Shown: positions 25,549 to 34,019 of the stretch, piece after piece | Position numbering within the stretch: position 1 is the stretch's first letter | How the letters are laid out: each line of letters starts with the position of its first letter | Assembly (NCBI RefSeq): GCF_021728295.1 | Contig: NZ_JAKJXE010000014.1 | Coordinates: 1 to 64,000 of the forward strand | From: Pseudomonas petrae | GTDB lineage: Bacteria > Pseudomonadota > Gammaproteobacteria > Pseudomonadales > Pseudomonadaceae | Direction of reading: 5' to 3' | DNA: 64,000 nucleotides | The notes under the pieces: generated by a model | The model's database searches: none | What the model saw: only the letters and a program-made list of their open reading frames with translations | What the model was told of the DNA's origin: nothing | Position numbers and translations under genes: made by a program

Positions 25549-26211
25549 ATGCGCATCGGCATTATCGGAGCAGGCTTTATCGGGCAGGCAGTGGCGCAAT
25601 TGGTCATCGCCGCAGGTCATGAAGCCATGCTCAGCAATTCACGCGGGCCGCATACCCTGAAAGACGTGCTCGCCGAGATACCCGGCGCTCAGATCGGCAC
25701 GACTGAGGACGCTGCTGCCTTTGGCGATGTGGTCCTCGTGGCCATTCCCTTCATGCACTACCAAAGCCTGTCCGCAGAGTGGCTTGAGGGTAAAACGGTG
25801 CTGGATGCCAACAACTACTACCCCGAGCGCGACGGCCCTATACCGGCGCTCGATGCGTTTGAAACCACCACCAGCAGGCTGCTTGCGGAGCATCTGTCTG
25901 GCGCCCTTGTGGTGAAGGTGTTCAATGCGATCCTGGCCGATGACCTTCTCCGCGATGCCCGCCCAGGTCAGGCGCACGACCGACGCGCATTGCCGGTGGC
26001 GGCCGATGATCCTGCGGCGAAGGCGCTGGCGATCAGGCTACTGGACGAGGTGGGATTTGACGCGGTCGACGCCGGCAATCTTGATGAAAGCTGGCGGTTC
26101 GAACGGGCCAAACCGGCTTACTGCATTCCATTGAACAAGGAGGCGCTGAAGACCGCACTGGCTGAGGCTGACCGACGCATTGAATTGCCCCATGGGTCTT
26201 GGCGCCATTAG
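25549..26211 (+). CDS. NADPH-dependent F420-reductase-like NAD(P)-binding protein
   Basis: 220 residues from ATG 25549. It is a Rossmann domain with GIIGAGFIGQA (4-14), the NSRGP loop that reads the NADP phosphate, and DANNYYPERDG. The family includes F420:NADPH oxidoreductases, but Pseudomonas lacks an evident F420 role, so a small-molecule reductase is more likely. The start sits 103 bp from a divergent LysR gene. Its 3' flank holds a decayed MerR gene. Confidence 0.87.
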   Translation: MRIGIIGAGFIGQAVAQLVIAAGHEAMLSNSRGPHTLKDVLAEIPGAQIGTTEDAAAFGDVVLVAIPFMHYQSLSAEWLEGKTVLDANNYYPERDGPIPALDAFETTTSRLLAEHLSGALVVKVFNAILADDLLRDARPGQAHDRRALPVAADDPAAKALAIRLLDEVGFDAVDAGNLDESWRFERAKPAYCIPLNKEALKTALAEADRRIELPHGSWRH

Positions 26212-26220
26212 CGCGGGGGT

Positions 26221-26368
26221 TAGATCCTCGCTGATCAGAGGCCAAGCCTGCTCGGCTCGCTCGGCCAGAAAATTACGCAGGGCGTGCAGCTGTGCGATGC
26301 ACTCGTCTCATTAGAGCGCAGCGCGTCGACAGCCACGTCCGCGCGCGGTGCCACTTCAGCCAATCGTC
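26221..26368 (-). pseudogene. MerR-family regulator remnant with central deletion
   Basis: Read leftward, AEVAPRADVAVDALR (from about 26360) matches the MerR N-terminus GEVALRAGVSVDALR of the intact gene at 17729. Directly after it, ECIAQLHALRNFLAERAEQ matches that gene's C-terminus ERIGQMHALRNRLAERAGQ. Some 65-70 residues between the two are missing, the frame is broken and no start codon remains in frame. It is a dead relative of the MerR at 17729-18103. Confidence 0.7.
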
Positions 26369-26441
26369 TCCCGGATCATTGTGACGACCTGGCCCGGTTT
26401 CGCTAAAGTCTCATCCGCCCACCCGCTCAAGAGGTCACCCT

Positions 26442-27293
26442 ATGCGCACCATCCGCCTCGCGTCCAACGTGTCAAAAGAGCTGGGCGGCCTGCTGCGCTA
26501 CTGGCGAGATGTGCGTGGCGTCAGTCAGTTGGCGCTGTCGCTGGACGCCGGGATTTCGCAACGGCAGATCAGCTTCATCGAAAGTGGCCGCAGTGTGCCC
26601 GGTCGACAGACCCTGCTGGACCTTGCCCAGTCCCTGGAGGTGCCATTGCGCGAGCGCAACATGTTGCTCCTGTCGGCGGGCTACGCACCGATGTATTCCG
26701 AGGCCGGCTGGAGCACTCAGGAGATGGCCCGGGTCAGCGCTGCCGCGCGTCGCGTGTTGGAGCAACAGGAGCCATTTCCCGCTTTGGTGATGGACCGTTA
26801 CTGGAACGTATTGGAGGTCAGTCGCTCAACGCTGCATTTCTTCAACTGCTTCATCGACATGACTGCCCGCACCGGGCCGCGCAATATGCTGCATCTGATC
26901 TTCGATCCTCAAGGGCTTCGCCCGCACATCGCCAACTGGGAAGTCGTGGCGCGTAGTCTGATTCAGCGGGTGCGTCGCGAGTCCCTGGGCCAAGTAATCG
27001 ACCCCCAGACCCGGCATTTGCTGGACGCGCTGTTTGCCTATCCCGAGGTGCGCGCCGAGTGGCAATCTCAGGGTTTTTCCGGGAGCGAATCCGGTTTGCC
27101 CATGGTACCGCTGGGTTTCCTCCACCAAGGCGCAGTGCTCAACTACTTTTCGATGGTGAGTACGGTCGGCACTCCGCTGACGGTGGCCTCTCAGGAACTG
27201 CGCATCGAGTGCATGTTTCCCGCTGACGATGCCACTGACGCCTTGCATCTGGAGTTGATGAAGACGTTGAACGATGACGACGCTGAAGGCTGA
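26442..27293 (+). CDS. XRE-family regulator with MmyB-like C-terminal domain
   Basis: 283 residues. An N-terminal XRE helix-turn-helix (about 14-70: ALSLDAGISQRQISFIESGR) is followed by an MmyB-like ligand domain (VMDRYWNVLEVSRS, NMLHLIFDPQGLRP, near-C-terminal PLGFLHQGAVLNYFSMVSTV). In relatives this domain resembles a PAS sensor and regulates adjacent oxidoreductases. The next gene, a carboxymuconolactone-decarboxylase-like protein, lies 125 bp downstream behind two perfect 18-bp operator-like repeats. Confidence 0.9.
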   Translation: MRTIRLASNVSKELGGLLRYWRDVRGVSQLALSLDAGISQRQISFIESGRSVPGRQTLLDLAQSLEVPLRERNMLLLSAGYAPMYSEAGWSTQEMARVSAAARRVLEQQEPFPALVMDRYWNVLEVSRSTLHFFNCFIDMTARTGPRNMLHLIFDPQGLRPHIANWEVVARSLIQRVRRESLGQVIDPQTRHLLDALFAYPEVRAEWQSQGFSGSESGLPMVPLGFLHQGAVLNYFSMVSTVGTPLTVASQELRIECMFPADDATDALHLELMKTLNDDDAEG

Positions 27294-27302
27294 AGCTCCG
27301 CC

Positions 27303-27340
27303 GTGATTACCTGCCAGGTAGTGATTACCTGCCAGGTAAT
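27303..27340. promoter_or_regulatory. Two tandem 18-bp palindromic operator-like repeats
   Basis: gtgattacctgccaggta occurs twice without a gap (27303-27320, 27321-27338). Each copy contains the palindrome TACCTG-C-CAGGTA; the second extends to a 17-bp palindrome ATTACCTGCCAGGTAAT (27324-27340). It lies between the XRE regulator and the gene at 27419, ending 78 bp before that start. Confidence 0.75.
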
Positions 27341-27418
27341 TGTTGCCCATGAACCCCTGCCAATAAGCTGGCCACGTTGTTTTCCAGAACACTTGGCCCG
27401 ACTTCACAGGACATGCTC

Positions 27419-27967
27419 ATGACTCATTTTCCCGTCTACACACTCGACACAGCACCTGAACGCTCTCGCCCTGCCCTCAGCGGTCTTGCCCAGGCCTTTG
27501 GCCGGGTTCCGGGGGTTGCTGGCGTCATGGCGAGCTCCAGCCAATTGATCAACGGGTTAGTGGCCGTGTTTGGACAGGTGCACGGCGGCAGCTTCACCGA
27601 GGCCGAAATCCAGGTGCTGCTGCTAACCAACGCGGTGACAAATTCGGCCGCGTGGGCCGTGGCGTTCCATTCATTTTTAGGACTCAAAGAGGGCTTGACC
27701 GAAGCTGACGTCGAAGCGATTCGTCAACGCCAGCTGCCACAGGACGCCAGGCTCGCCGCTCTCTCGCGCCTTGCCCGGGCGCTGATCGAACATCGTGGGC
27801 AAGTTGATGACCAAGCGATCGCGGCATTCCTTGAGGCAGGCTTCGATCAGGCGCTGCTGCTTGAAGTCATACTCGTAGAAGCGGCTTCGACCATGACTAA
27901 CTACACCGCAAGCGTCGCTCGACTGACGCTGGATGAATTTCTGGAACCCCACGCCTGGCGCGCGTGA
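27419..27967 (+). CDS. Carboxymuconolactone-decarboxylase/AhpD-like protein lacking cysteines
   Basis: 182 residues from ATG 27419; AGGA lies 7 bp upstream, and ATG 27413 is too close to it. It is an all-helical AhpD-like fold: the helix pair VPGVAGVMASSSQLINGLVA and EAEIQVLLLTNAVTNSAAWA, then AFHS. In peroxidase members this region reads CxxC...H. Here the Cys positions are N-S-A-A-W and the protein contains no Cys at all, so it cannot act as a thiol peroxidase. A decarboxylase, binding or structural role remains. It probably responds to the upstream XRE regulator. Confidence 0.82.
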   Translation: MTHFPVYTLDTAPERSRPALSGLAQAFGRVPGVAGVMASSSQLINGLVAVFGQVHGGSFTEAEIQVLLLTNAVTNSAAWAVAFHSFLGLKEGLTEADVEAIRQRQLPQDARLAALSRLARALIEHRGQVDDQAIAAFLEAGFDQALLLEVILVEAASTMTNYTASVARLTLDEFLEPHAWRA

Positions 27968-27996
27968 CCAAGCCCCATGGATTTAGGGGCCGTTGA

Positions 27997-28236
27997 TTAA
28001 TCCAGCCGCCGAACCTGCGCATCCCAGCCCGACATTGCCACCCTGGCGACCTGCTCCAGTTCCTCGACGGTCACACCGTCGCGGGCCTGGATTGACATGC
28101 CGAACTGCACGTTTTGCACGAAGCGAGCGAGTGACCCAGCGTCCACCGTGGCAGGGATCTCGAGACCCACTGCCGAATCCATCAGCAACGCATTGACGGC
28201 CTCGCGAACGGAGGGGCGCCTGAGTTGGGGACGTTG
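27997..28236 (-). pseudogene. TetR-family regulator, C-terminal remnant
   Basis: Reading leftward gives PSVREAVNALLMDSAVG, EIPATVDAGSLARFV and QNVQFGMSIQARDGVT, ending with AMSGWDAQVRRLD. This is the C-terminal helical core of a TetR regulator (the NGMSVQARDGA-type motif). The DNA-binding half is absent. The similarity stops at about 28236, where the C-terminal part of a divergent CurA-type gene begins. The remnant has ATGs but no HTH, so it is non-functional as a regulator. Confidence 0.75.
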
Positions 28237-28548
28237 GGTGTTGATCTGATTTCTGCATCGGTCTGCGGCGCCATCGCACAGTACGACTTCCCAGGCAGCA
28301 CCGAGGGGCCGAACCGGCTTCCTGATCTGCTGAAGTTGTTACTTTATCGTTTTATCAAAGTGCGCGGATTCGCGACTCCAGACCATTTCCACAGTTTCCC
28401 GGAATTCCTCGCCGAGGACGGGCCGTGCGTGGCACAAGGCAAAATCAAATACCGGTCAGAATTCATAGGGATTGACGCGATTTCTGAAGCTTTTATCCGG
28501 TTGTTTGGCGGACCCCATGAAGGAAAGTTGATCGCCGGAGTGGGATGA
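28237..28548 (+). pseudogene. CurA-type NADP-dependent oxidoreductase, C-terminal remnant
   Basis: The frame carries SASVCGAIAQYDFPGSTEGP, then LYRFIKVRGF, EFLAEDGPCVAQGKIKYRSE and EAFIRLFGGPHEGKLIAGVG. This is the C-terminal third of MDR-family enzymes such as CurA/YncB (VCG.I..YN, GKIKYRE, GKL.V.VG). The cofactor-binding and N-terminal parts are missing. A normal tetR-curA pair would be divergent, so one deletion joined their 3' halves. Confidence 0.75.
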
Positions 28549-28576
28549 ATATTGGCTGGCACGTGCCGTTCTGAAA

Positions 28577-28800
28577 TTACAGTTCAAGACCGGTCCCTTG
28601 AATGGCAGCTTCAGCGATCTGCTGATCCTGGGTATACGTGTCGCCCAATACGCCGATGCCGCTGGTCAACTCTCCGGCGCTCATCGGCGAATACCCGCCC
28701 ACCAATGCGAGGAATCGAGGGAGTCCACGTCCACAATGCCAAACAGGGTTGCTACTCCGGGCGCATTGACCGGGCGTAGACAGGTCCAGGGCATGTCCCT
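28577..28800 (-). pseudogene. GlcG/HbpS-like heme-binding-family remnant
   Basis: Reading leftward, the last frame has ALVGGYSPMSAGELTSGIGV, then LGDTYTQDQQIAEAAIQGTG. This matches the C-terminus of GlcG/HbpS (DUF336) proteins: GGxP...G.L.GAIGVSG.T..QD..IA.AG. An N-terminal-side piece appears in another frame (NAPGVATLFGIVDVD), so at least one frameshift is present. No intact start region is visible. It is a decayed gene. Confidence 0.55.
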
Positions 28801-28841
28801 CGCCTCGGTACACCGTAGCGAGGCACATGAAAACTGCGGGA

Positions 28842-29183
28842 TTAATGAGCGGGATGCGCCTTCAGCCAATTCTTCATCTGCGTGATTTCCGCCGCCTGCG
28901 CCGCCACAATCTGTCGCGCCAGTTCCAGCATCTCCGGATCCTTGCCGTATTTAAGCTCGATCTTCGCCATCTCCACCGCGCCTTCGTGGTGAGGCAGCAT
29001 GCCCGCCGCGAAGGCAACGTCCGGGTCGTCACTCATCATCCCGTGATGCATGTCGTCTTTCATGGCGCCCATTGATTGCCGGTAGGCCTCATGCATCTGT
29101 TTGACGTCCTCCGTCTGGTCAGCCCTGACGGCTGTTACGGCAAGCAGAGCAATTACGCTGACAACGGCGGCAATCTTTTTCAT
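28842..29183 (-). CDS. DUF305 protein, secreted, probable copper binder
   Basis: A 113-residue precursor with an N-terminal signal peptide ending near VTAVRADQ. The mature part is a DUF305 four-helix domain. It has the signature AAGMLPHHEGAVEMAKIEL and an N-terminal helix rich in His and Met (MHEAYRQSMGAMKDDMHHGM). DUF305 proteins such as CopM bind copper in the periplasm. No copper operon is adjacent, so the role here is inferred from family. Confidence 0.88.
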   Translation of the reverse strand: MKKIAAVVSVIALLAVTAVRADQTEDVKQMHEAYRQSMGAMKDDMHHGMMSDDPDVAFAAGMLPHHEGAVEMAKIELKYGKDPEMLELARQIVAAQAAEITQMKNWLKAHPAH

Positions 29184-29284
29184 GACGGAGCATCCTGGAT
29201 GAGGGTAGATACGAAGCCGTCACGCTAGACCTTTCCATGGCGGCAAGGTCAAGCGCATTCTCGATTGCCGTTTAAAACACTCGC

Positions 29285-30154
29285 TCAAAGCCCGAATGCA
29301 TCCTTGAGCAGCGCCGAAAGCTGTTTGGGTTTTCGCCCCAGCACTTTTTCGAGGTCGGTACTGGCCTGGTCGAAGGCGCCGGCTTTGATCGCCGCGTACC
29401 AGCCGGCGATAAATCGGGCAACGTGTGGAGGCCAGCCTTCGCTTTCACGGGCCTGCAGGAAAGCTGCTGACGAGATGGGCTCATAGGAGACCGCCTTGCC
29501 CGCCAGCCCGGACAACGCGTTGGCGATGTCAGCGAAGGACCAGAGACTGCCGCTGTTCAGCAGATAACTGCGATTATCATGCGCGCTCTGCCTGAGCAGG
29601 ACGGCACCGGCTTCAGCCAGCTCTTGATAACAGGCCAGCGCAATTCTGCCGTTGCCGGCGGGCGCCGCGAAGCCTGCATTGATCGCATTGGGGCCGATGA
29701 ACATCGGCAGATCGTTGGCATACAACGGATGCCGGAGCACGGTGTACCCCAGTCCCGACTGCTTCAGCAGGTTTTCAGTGGCAATGTCGCTGTCAGTGAC
29801 GCCCTCGATCGGACACAGCACATCGTCGAGCCGCTGGATGCCGGTGTACATCACATGGCCGACGCCGGCGCGGCGGGCGGCATCGATCACGTTTTTGTGC
29901 TGGGCGATCCGATCGCTGAAGGCTACAGCGGACACCATGTAAATCTTCTCTACACCCTGGAACGCGCTCACAAGGGCGTCGTAATCGGTGTAATCGCCGT
30001 AGCGCACCTCGATACCCAATGAGGTCAACGGCTGCGCTTTGACAGGATCCCGCGCCAGACCCACCACGTCGCCGGCGTCGCCCCGTTGCACCAGCGCATG
30101 CACGACCGCGTTGCCCAGTCGCCCCGTGGCCCCTGTTACCAGAATCTTGCCCAT
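29285..30154 (-). CDS. NmrA-family / QOR2-like NAD(P)-binding oxidoreductase
   Basis: 289 residues. The atypical-SDR nucleotide site ILVTGATGRLGNAVV (residues 4-18) is followed by RYGDYTDYDALVSAFQGVEK and YMVSAVAFSDRIAQHKNVID, features of the NAD(P)H:quinone reductase 2 (QorB) and NmrA group. There is no classical YxxxK. Quinone reduction or redox sensing is the likely role. It is divergent from the LysR gene at 30263. Confidence 0.9.
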   Translation of the reverse strand: MGKILVTGATGRLGNAVVHALVQRGDAGDVVGLARDPVKAQPLTSLGIEVRYGDYTDYDALVSAFQGVEKIYMVSAVAFSDRIAQHKNVIDAARRAGVGHVMYTGIQRLDDVLCPIEGVTDSDIATENLLKQSGLGYTVLRHPLYANDLPMFIGPNAINAGFAAPAGNGRIALACYQELAEAGAVLLRQSAHDNRSYLLNSGSLWSFADIANALSGLAGKAVSYEPISSAAFLQARESEGWPPHVARFIAGWYAAIKAGAFDQASTDLEKVLGRKPKQLSALLKDAFGL

Positions 30155-30262
30155 CGACGTTCACCTGTTTGCGTTGAGAGAACGCTCACTGTGCAGTCAT
30201 TCACCCGGATGAATTAGTCTTGTATGGGTAGAATCAGCTTCAACCAAACGTTGGAGGCATCG

Positions 30263-31183
30263 ATGGAAACCCTGGGCAATCTGGAGTCGTTTGTGCGAGC
30301 TGCGCAAGTCAGGAGTTTCTCCGAAGCAGCCCGGCGCATGGGCGTTTCCGCTGCGGCAGTGAGCAAGAATGTGGCGCGTCTTGAAAGCAATCTGGGCACC
30401 CGGCTGTTTCAGCGCAACACCCGCAGCCTGACCCTGACGGAAGCAGGCGAAGCCTTTTATGCGCAGGTTGCCGACAGCCTGGAGACCATTCAGGCCGCCG
30501 TCGCGCAGGTAGGTGACAATCGCAATGTCCCGGCCGGTCGCCTTCGGGTCAATGTGGCGCCCTCCTTCGCCTACGACTACTTGCTGCCGTTGCTCAAGCC
30601 CTTCAAGGAAAAATACCCGGCCGTCATCCCCGATTGGCACCTGGCGCTTGCCCGTGCTGACTTGATCGGCGACGGATTTGACGTGGCGATCGGCGGTGGC
30701 ATGGAGCTGTCTCCCGGCGTTGTCGCGCGAGAACTGGCGAAGCTGCATCTGGTGGCCGTGGCCTCACCCGACTGGCTCGAAGGCCGAAACCTGCCGCAAA
30801 CGCCAGCGGATTTGCAGGGGCAGCCGGGTGTCGTCACGCGCTCGACCGACACCGGCCGGCTGCGCGCCTGGACGCTGCGCAACGGCGTGGGCGAGACCTT
30901 TGATTTGGATCTTGACCCGACGGCAATCATGAATGACCCGGAAGCGTTATGCGGTTGCGCGCGCATGGGCCTTGGCGTGGCGTTGGTACCAATGGAGCGC
31001 GCCTGGCCCTGGCTGCAGAACGGCGAACTGATTCGGCTGTTACCTGAGTGGTATGTGGATCTGGGTTCGGTCTCCGTCTACTTTTCCGCCCGCAAGGCCC
31101 TGCCCGCCAAAACGCGCGTGTTTGTGGATTTTCTGGTCGAGCATTTTCACTCGACGCTCGGTAGCCGGTTTAACGCAGGCTGA
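30263..31183 (+). CDS. LysR-family transcriptional regulator
   Basis: 306 residues from ATG 30263 (ttggagg upstream). The HTH includes FSEAARRMGVSAAAVSKNVA, and the CrgA-like effector domain starts near residue 90. It is divergent from the NmrA-like gene with 108 bp between starts, so control of that gene is likely. Confidence 0.93.
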   Translation: METLGNLESFVRAAQVRSFSEAARRMGVSAAAVSKNVARLESNLGTRLFQRNTRSLTLTEAGEAFYAQVADSLETIQAAVAQVGDNRNVPAGRLRVNVAPSFAYDYLLPLLKPFKEKYPAVIPDWHLALARADLIGDGFDVAIGGGMELSPGVVARELAKLHLVAVASPDWLEGRNLPQTPADLQGQPGVVTRSTDTGRLRAWTLRNGVGETFDLDLDPTAIMNDPEALCGCARMGLGVALVPMERAWPWLQNGELIRLLPEWYVDLGSVSVYFSARKALPAKTRVFVDFLVEHFHSTLGSRFNAG

Positions 31184-31337
31184 GGCACGACGCCCACGCC
31201 AAGCGTCTGGACGATCCCGCGGCGGAACCTTTGTCTTTCTGCCCGAGTCCTTTCTGAAAGCCGAATTGCATTGCCAGCATGCAGCGTAAAACGCTGGCCG
31301 CCGATACCGCTGGATCAGCCGGCTGGCGCAGTCCCGG

Positions 31338-33998
31338 ATGGCGCATGGCGCACCTCCGACCTCAGGTCATCACGTTACGTTTGCAGGTGGACACTTGAAG
31401 CATTTGACCCGGGAAGCCCTTGAGGCTGAAGTCATGCAGTTGCGGTCGGCATTGAAGAGAAGTGAAGCCCTGAGGCTGGAAAGCCTTTGCACCGGCCCAC
31501 GACAGAACGCTGTCGCGGGCTCGCTCGACAATACGGCTGAGCCCGCCGCCGAAGAAGTGGCCGAGCAGGCGATCGAAGACGCGCAGACCCGCTACCGTCT
31601 CGCTGTAAAAGCCACCAACGATGCGATCTGGGACTGGGACCTCAAAGAAAACCACGTCCTGTGGAACGACGCGCTGGAACGGGTCTACGGGCATCCGCTT
31701 GCCACGGTCGAGATGACCGGCGACTGGTGGATCGCACAGATTCACCCCGATGACAGGCACCGCATCGTCACCTCGATCCATAACGTGATAGACGGCAGGC
31801 AGACTGGCTGGAGTGAAGAGTACCGGTTTCGCCGGGTGGACGGCACCTACGCTCAGGTCCTCGACCGCGGGCACGTCATCCGCGACGTTCAAGGCGCCGC
31901 CGTGCGCATGATCGGCGCGATGCTCGATCTCACGCCGATTCGCGACACCGAAGCCGCACTGCGTCAAAGCGAGGAGAGTTTCAGGACGATTCTGGAAACG
32001 ATCGAAGCCGCCTTCGCCATTGTTCAGGTCAAGTTCGATGCAAATGACTACCCGGTCGACTATCGCTTTGTTGAAGCCAACCCGGCGTTCGAACGTGAGG
32101 CTGGCGTCAACCTGCGCGGGAAGTGGGTCAGGGAATTTGCCCCGGATCTGGAGCAATTCTGGTTCGACACCTACGGGCGGGTGGCCAGGACCCGCGTGCC
32201 GGCCACATTCGAAAGCTACGCCAAAGCCTTTCAGCGCTGGTTTGACGTGCGCGCCGTACCCGTTGGCGATCCTGCCGAATGTCAAATTGCGATCATCTTC
32301 AACGACGTGACGGGGCGGCGTGATGCCGAGGAACGTCTGCGTCAGAGCGAAGCCATCGCACGTGCGAACGTCGAGCGTGTGCAGCTGGCCCTCGCAGCCG
32401 GGGCCATTTTCGGCACTTGGCACTGGGACTTGCCCAGCGACAGTTTCACCGTGGATGAAGCGTTTGCCCGAGCCTTTGGCCTCGACCCGGCGCTTGGCCG
32501 GGAAGGACTCAGACTGGAACAGGTGGTGGCAACCGTCCATCCGGAGGACCGGGCAGGGCTCATGACGGCGATCAGTGAAGCGCTGGCTCGCGGCGGTGCC
32601 TATGCCCACCAGTATCGCGTCCGTCGGGCTGACGGCAAATACTACTGGATTGAGGCCAACGGCCGGGTTGAATTCAACGACGAAGGCACGCCCGTGAGTT
32701 TTCCGGGTGTCTTGATCGATGTGGAGGAGCGGCGTTCGGTCGAAGCCCAGCGCGACCTGGCAACCGCCGCCCTGCGTACGCTCAATGAGACCCTGGAACA
32801 GCGCGTGGCGGAGCGCACCGCGGCGTTGATGCAGGCCGAGGAAAAGCTGCGCCAGTCGCAAAAGATGGAAGCAGTGGGGCAACTCACGGGCGGGCTTGCC
32901 CATGACTTCAATAACTTGCTTGCGGGTATCTCGGGCTCGCTGGAGTTGTTGGGTGCGCGGTTTGCGCAAGGCCGTCTGACAGATGTCGACCGCTACCTGA
33001 CGACGGCACAAGGCGCCACCAAACGTGCTGCTGCCTTGACTCACCGGCTGCTTGCGTTTTCCCGTCGACAGACACTCGATCCTCGGCCCACCGAAATCAA
33101 CAGCCTTGTCGAAGGCATGACAGAACTGATCCAGCGTACCGTGGGGCCCAGCATCACCGTGCAGACCGCAGGCTCGCCGGACAGCTGCGTCGCACGGGTC
33201 GATGCGAGCCAGCTGGAAAATGCGCTGCTGAATCTTTGCATCAACTCGCGGGATGCCATGCAGGACGGCGGCAGCATTACCATCGAAACCCGCTGTCAGG
33301 TCGTGGGATCAGCGGAAGCACCGCTGCTGGAGGTCACCGAGGGCGAATACCTGACCCTCAGCGTGACCGACAACGGGACCGGCATGCCTGCCAGCGTCGT
33401 GGCGAAGGCATTCGACCCCTTCTTCACCACAAAACCCATTGGCCAGGGTACTGGCCTGGGCCTCTCGATGATTTACGGTTTCGCCAAGCAATCCGGGGGG
33501 CAGGTTCGCATCGCCTCGGTGGTCGGGCAAGGGACAACGCTGTCCATCTACCTCCCCCGCTACCACGGGAATCCCGGCTCCAATGAAGCGCACATACTTG
33601 ATGCCGCCACTCAGACTGCAGGCATTGGTGAATCGATCCTTGTTGTGGATGATGAACCCACGGTGCGCATGCTGGTGACAGAGGTGCTGAGCGAGCTTGG
33701 CTATTCAGTCATGGAGGCGGCGGACAGTGCCAGCGGACTGAAGCTGCTTCGCTCCGACGTGCGAGTCGACATGCTGGTCACCGATGTGGGTTTGCCCGGC
33801 GGTATGAACGGACGCCAGATGGCGGACGCCGCGCGCGAGCTCCGTCCGGGACTGAAAACGTTATTCATCACCGGCTACGCGGAAAGCGCGGCCATCGGCG
33901 ATAACCAACTTGAGCCTGGCATGCATGTGCTGACCAAGCCCTTTGCCATTGAAACACTGGCCGCTCGCGTGCGTGAACTCATGAACACGCCGATCTGA
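31338..33998 (+). CDS. Hybrid sensor histidine kinase (three PAS, HisKA, HATPase, receiver)
   Basis: 886 residues without membrane segments, so cytoplasmic. PAS/PAC-like domains lie at about 83-200, 211-330 and 345-465 (PAC-type ends such as YRFRRVDGTY and YRVRRADGKYYW). A coiled-coil linker (470-505) leads to the H-box GGLAHDFNNLL, phospho-acceptor H522. N636 (NLCINSRDAM), DNGTGM and GTGLGLSM form the ATP site. A C-terminal receiver (767-880) has D816 in VTDVGLPGG. No response regulator or output gene is adjacent. TTG 31395, behind a GCAGGTGG-like site, is an alternative start that would remove 19 residues. Confidence 0.92.
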   Translation: MAHGAPPTSGHHVTFAGGHLKHLTREALEAEVMQLRSALKRSEALRLESLCTGPRQNAVAGSLDNTAEPAAEEVAEQAIEDAQTRYRLAVKATNDAIWDWDLKENHVLWNDALERVYGHPLATVEMTGDWWIAQIHPDDRHRIVTSIHNVIDGRQTGWSEEYRFRRVDGTYAQVLDRGHVIRDVQGAAVRMIGAMLDLTPIRDTEAALRQSEESFRTILETIEAAFAIVQVKFDANDYPVDYRFVEANPAFEREAGVNLRGKWVREFAPDLEQFWFDTYGRVARTRVPATFESYAKAFQRWFDVRAVPVGDPAECQIAIIFNDVTGRRDAEERLRQSEAIARANVERVQLALAAGAIFGTWHWDLPSDSFTVDEAFARAFGLDPALGREGLRLEQVVATVHPEDRAGLMTAISEALARGGAYAHQYRVRRADGKYYWIEANGRVEFNDEGTPVSFPGVLIDVEERRSVEAQRDLATAALRTLNETLEQRVAERTAALMQAEEKLRQSQKMEAVGQLTGGLAHDFNNLLAGISGSLELLGARFAQGRLTDVDRYLTTAQGATKRAAALTHRLLAFSRRQTLDPRPTEINSLVEGMTELIQRTVGPSITVQTAGSPDSCVARVDASQLENALLNLCINSRDAMQDGGSITIETRCQVVGSAEAPLLEVTEGEYLTLSVTDNGTGMPASVVAKAFDPFFTTKPIGQGTGLGLSMIYGFAKQSGGQVRIASVVGQGTTLSIYLPRYHGNPGSNEAHILDAATQTAGIGESILVVDDEPTVRMLVTEVLSELGYSVMEAADSASGLKLLRSDVRVDMLVTDVGLPGGMNGRQMADAARELRPGLKTLFITGYAESAAIGDNQLEPGMHVLTKPFAIETLAARVRELMNTPI

Positions 33999-34019
33999 TC
34001 CTCACCCCGCAAGACGCGG

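Noticed and set aside
31362..33044. A 560-codon open frame opposite the hybrid kinase
   Set aside because: It mirrors the PAS region codon by codon; the kinase domains are unmistakable on the other strand.
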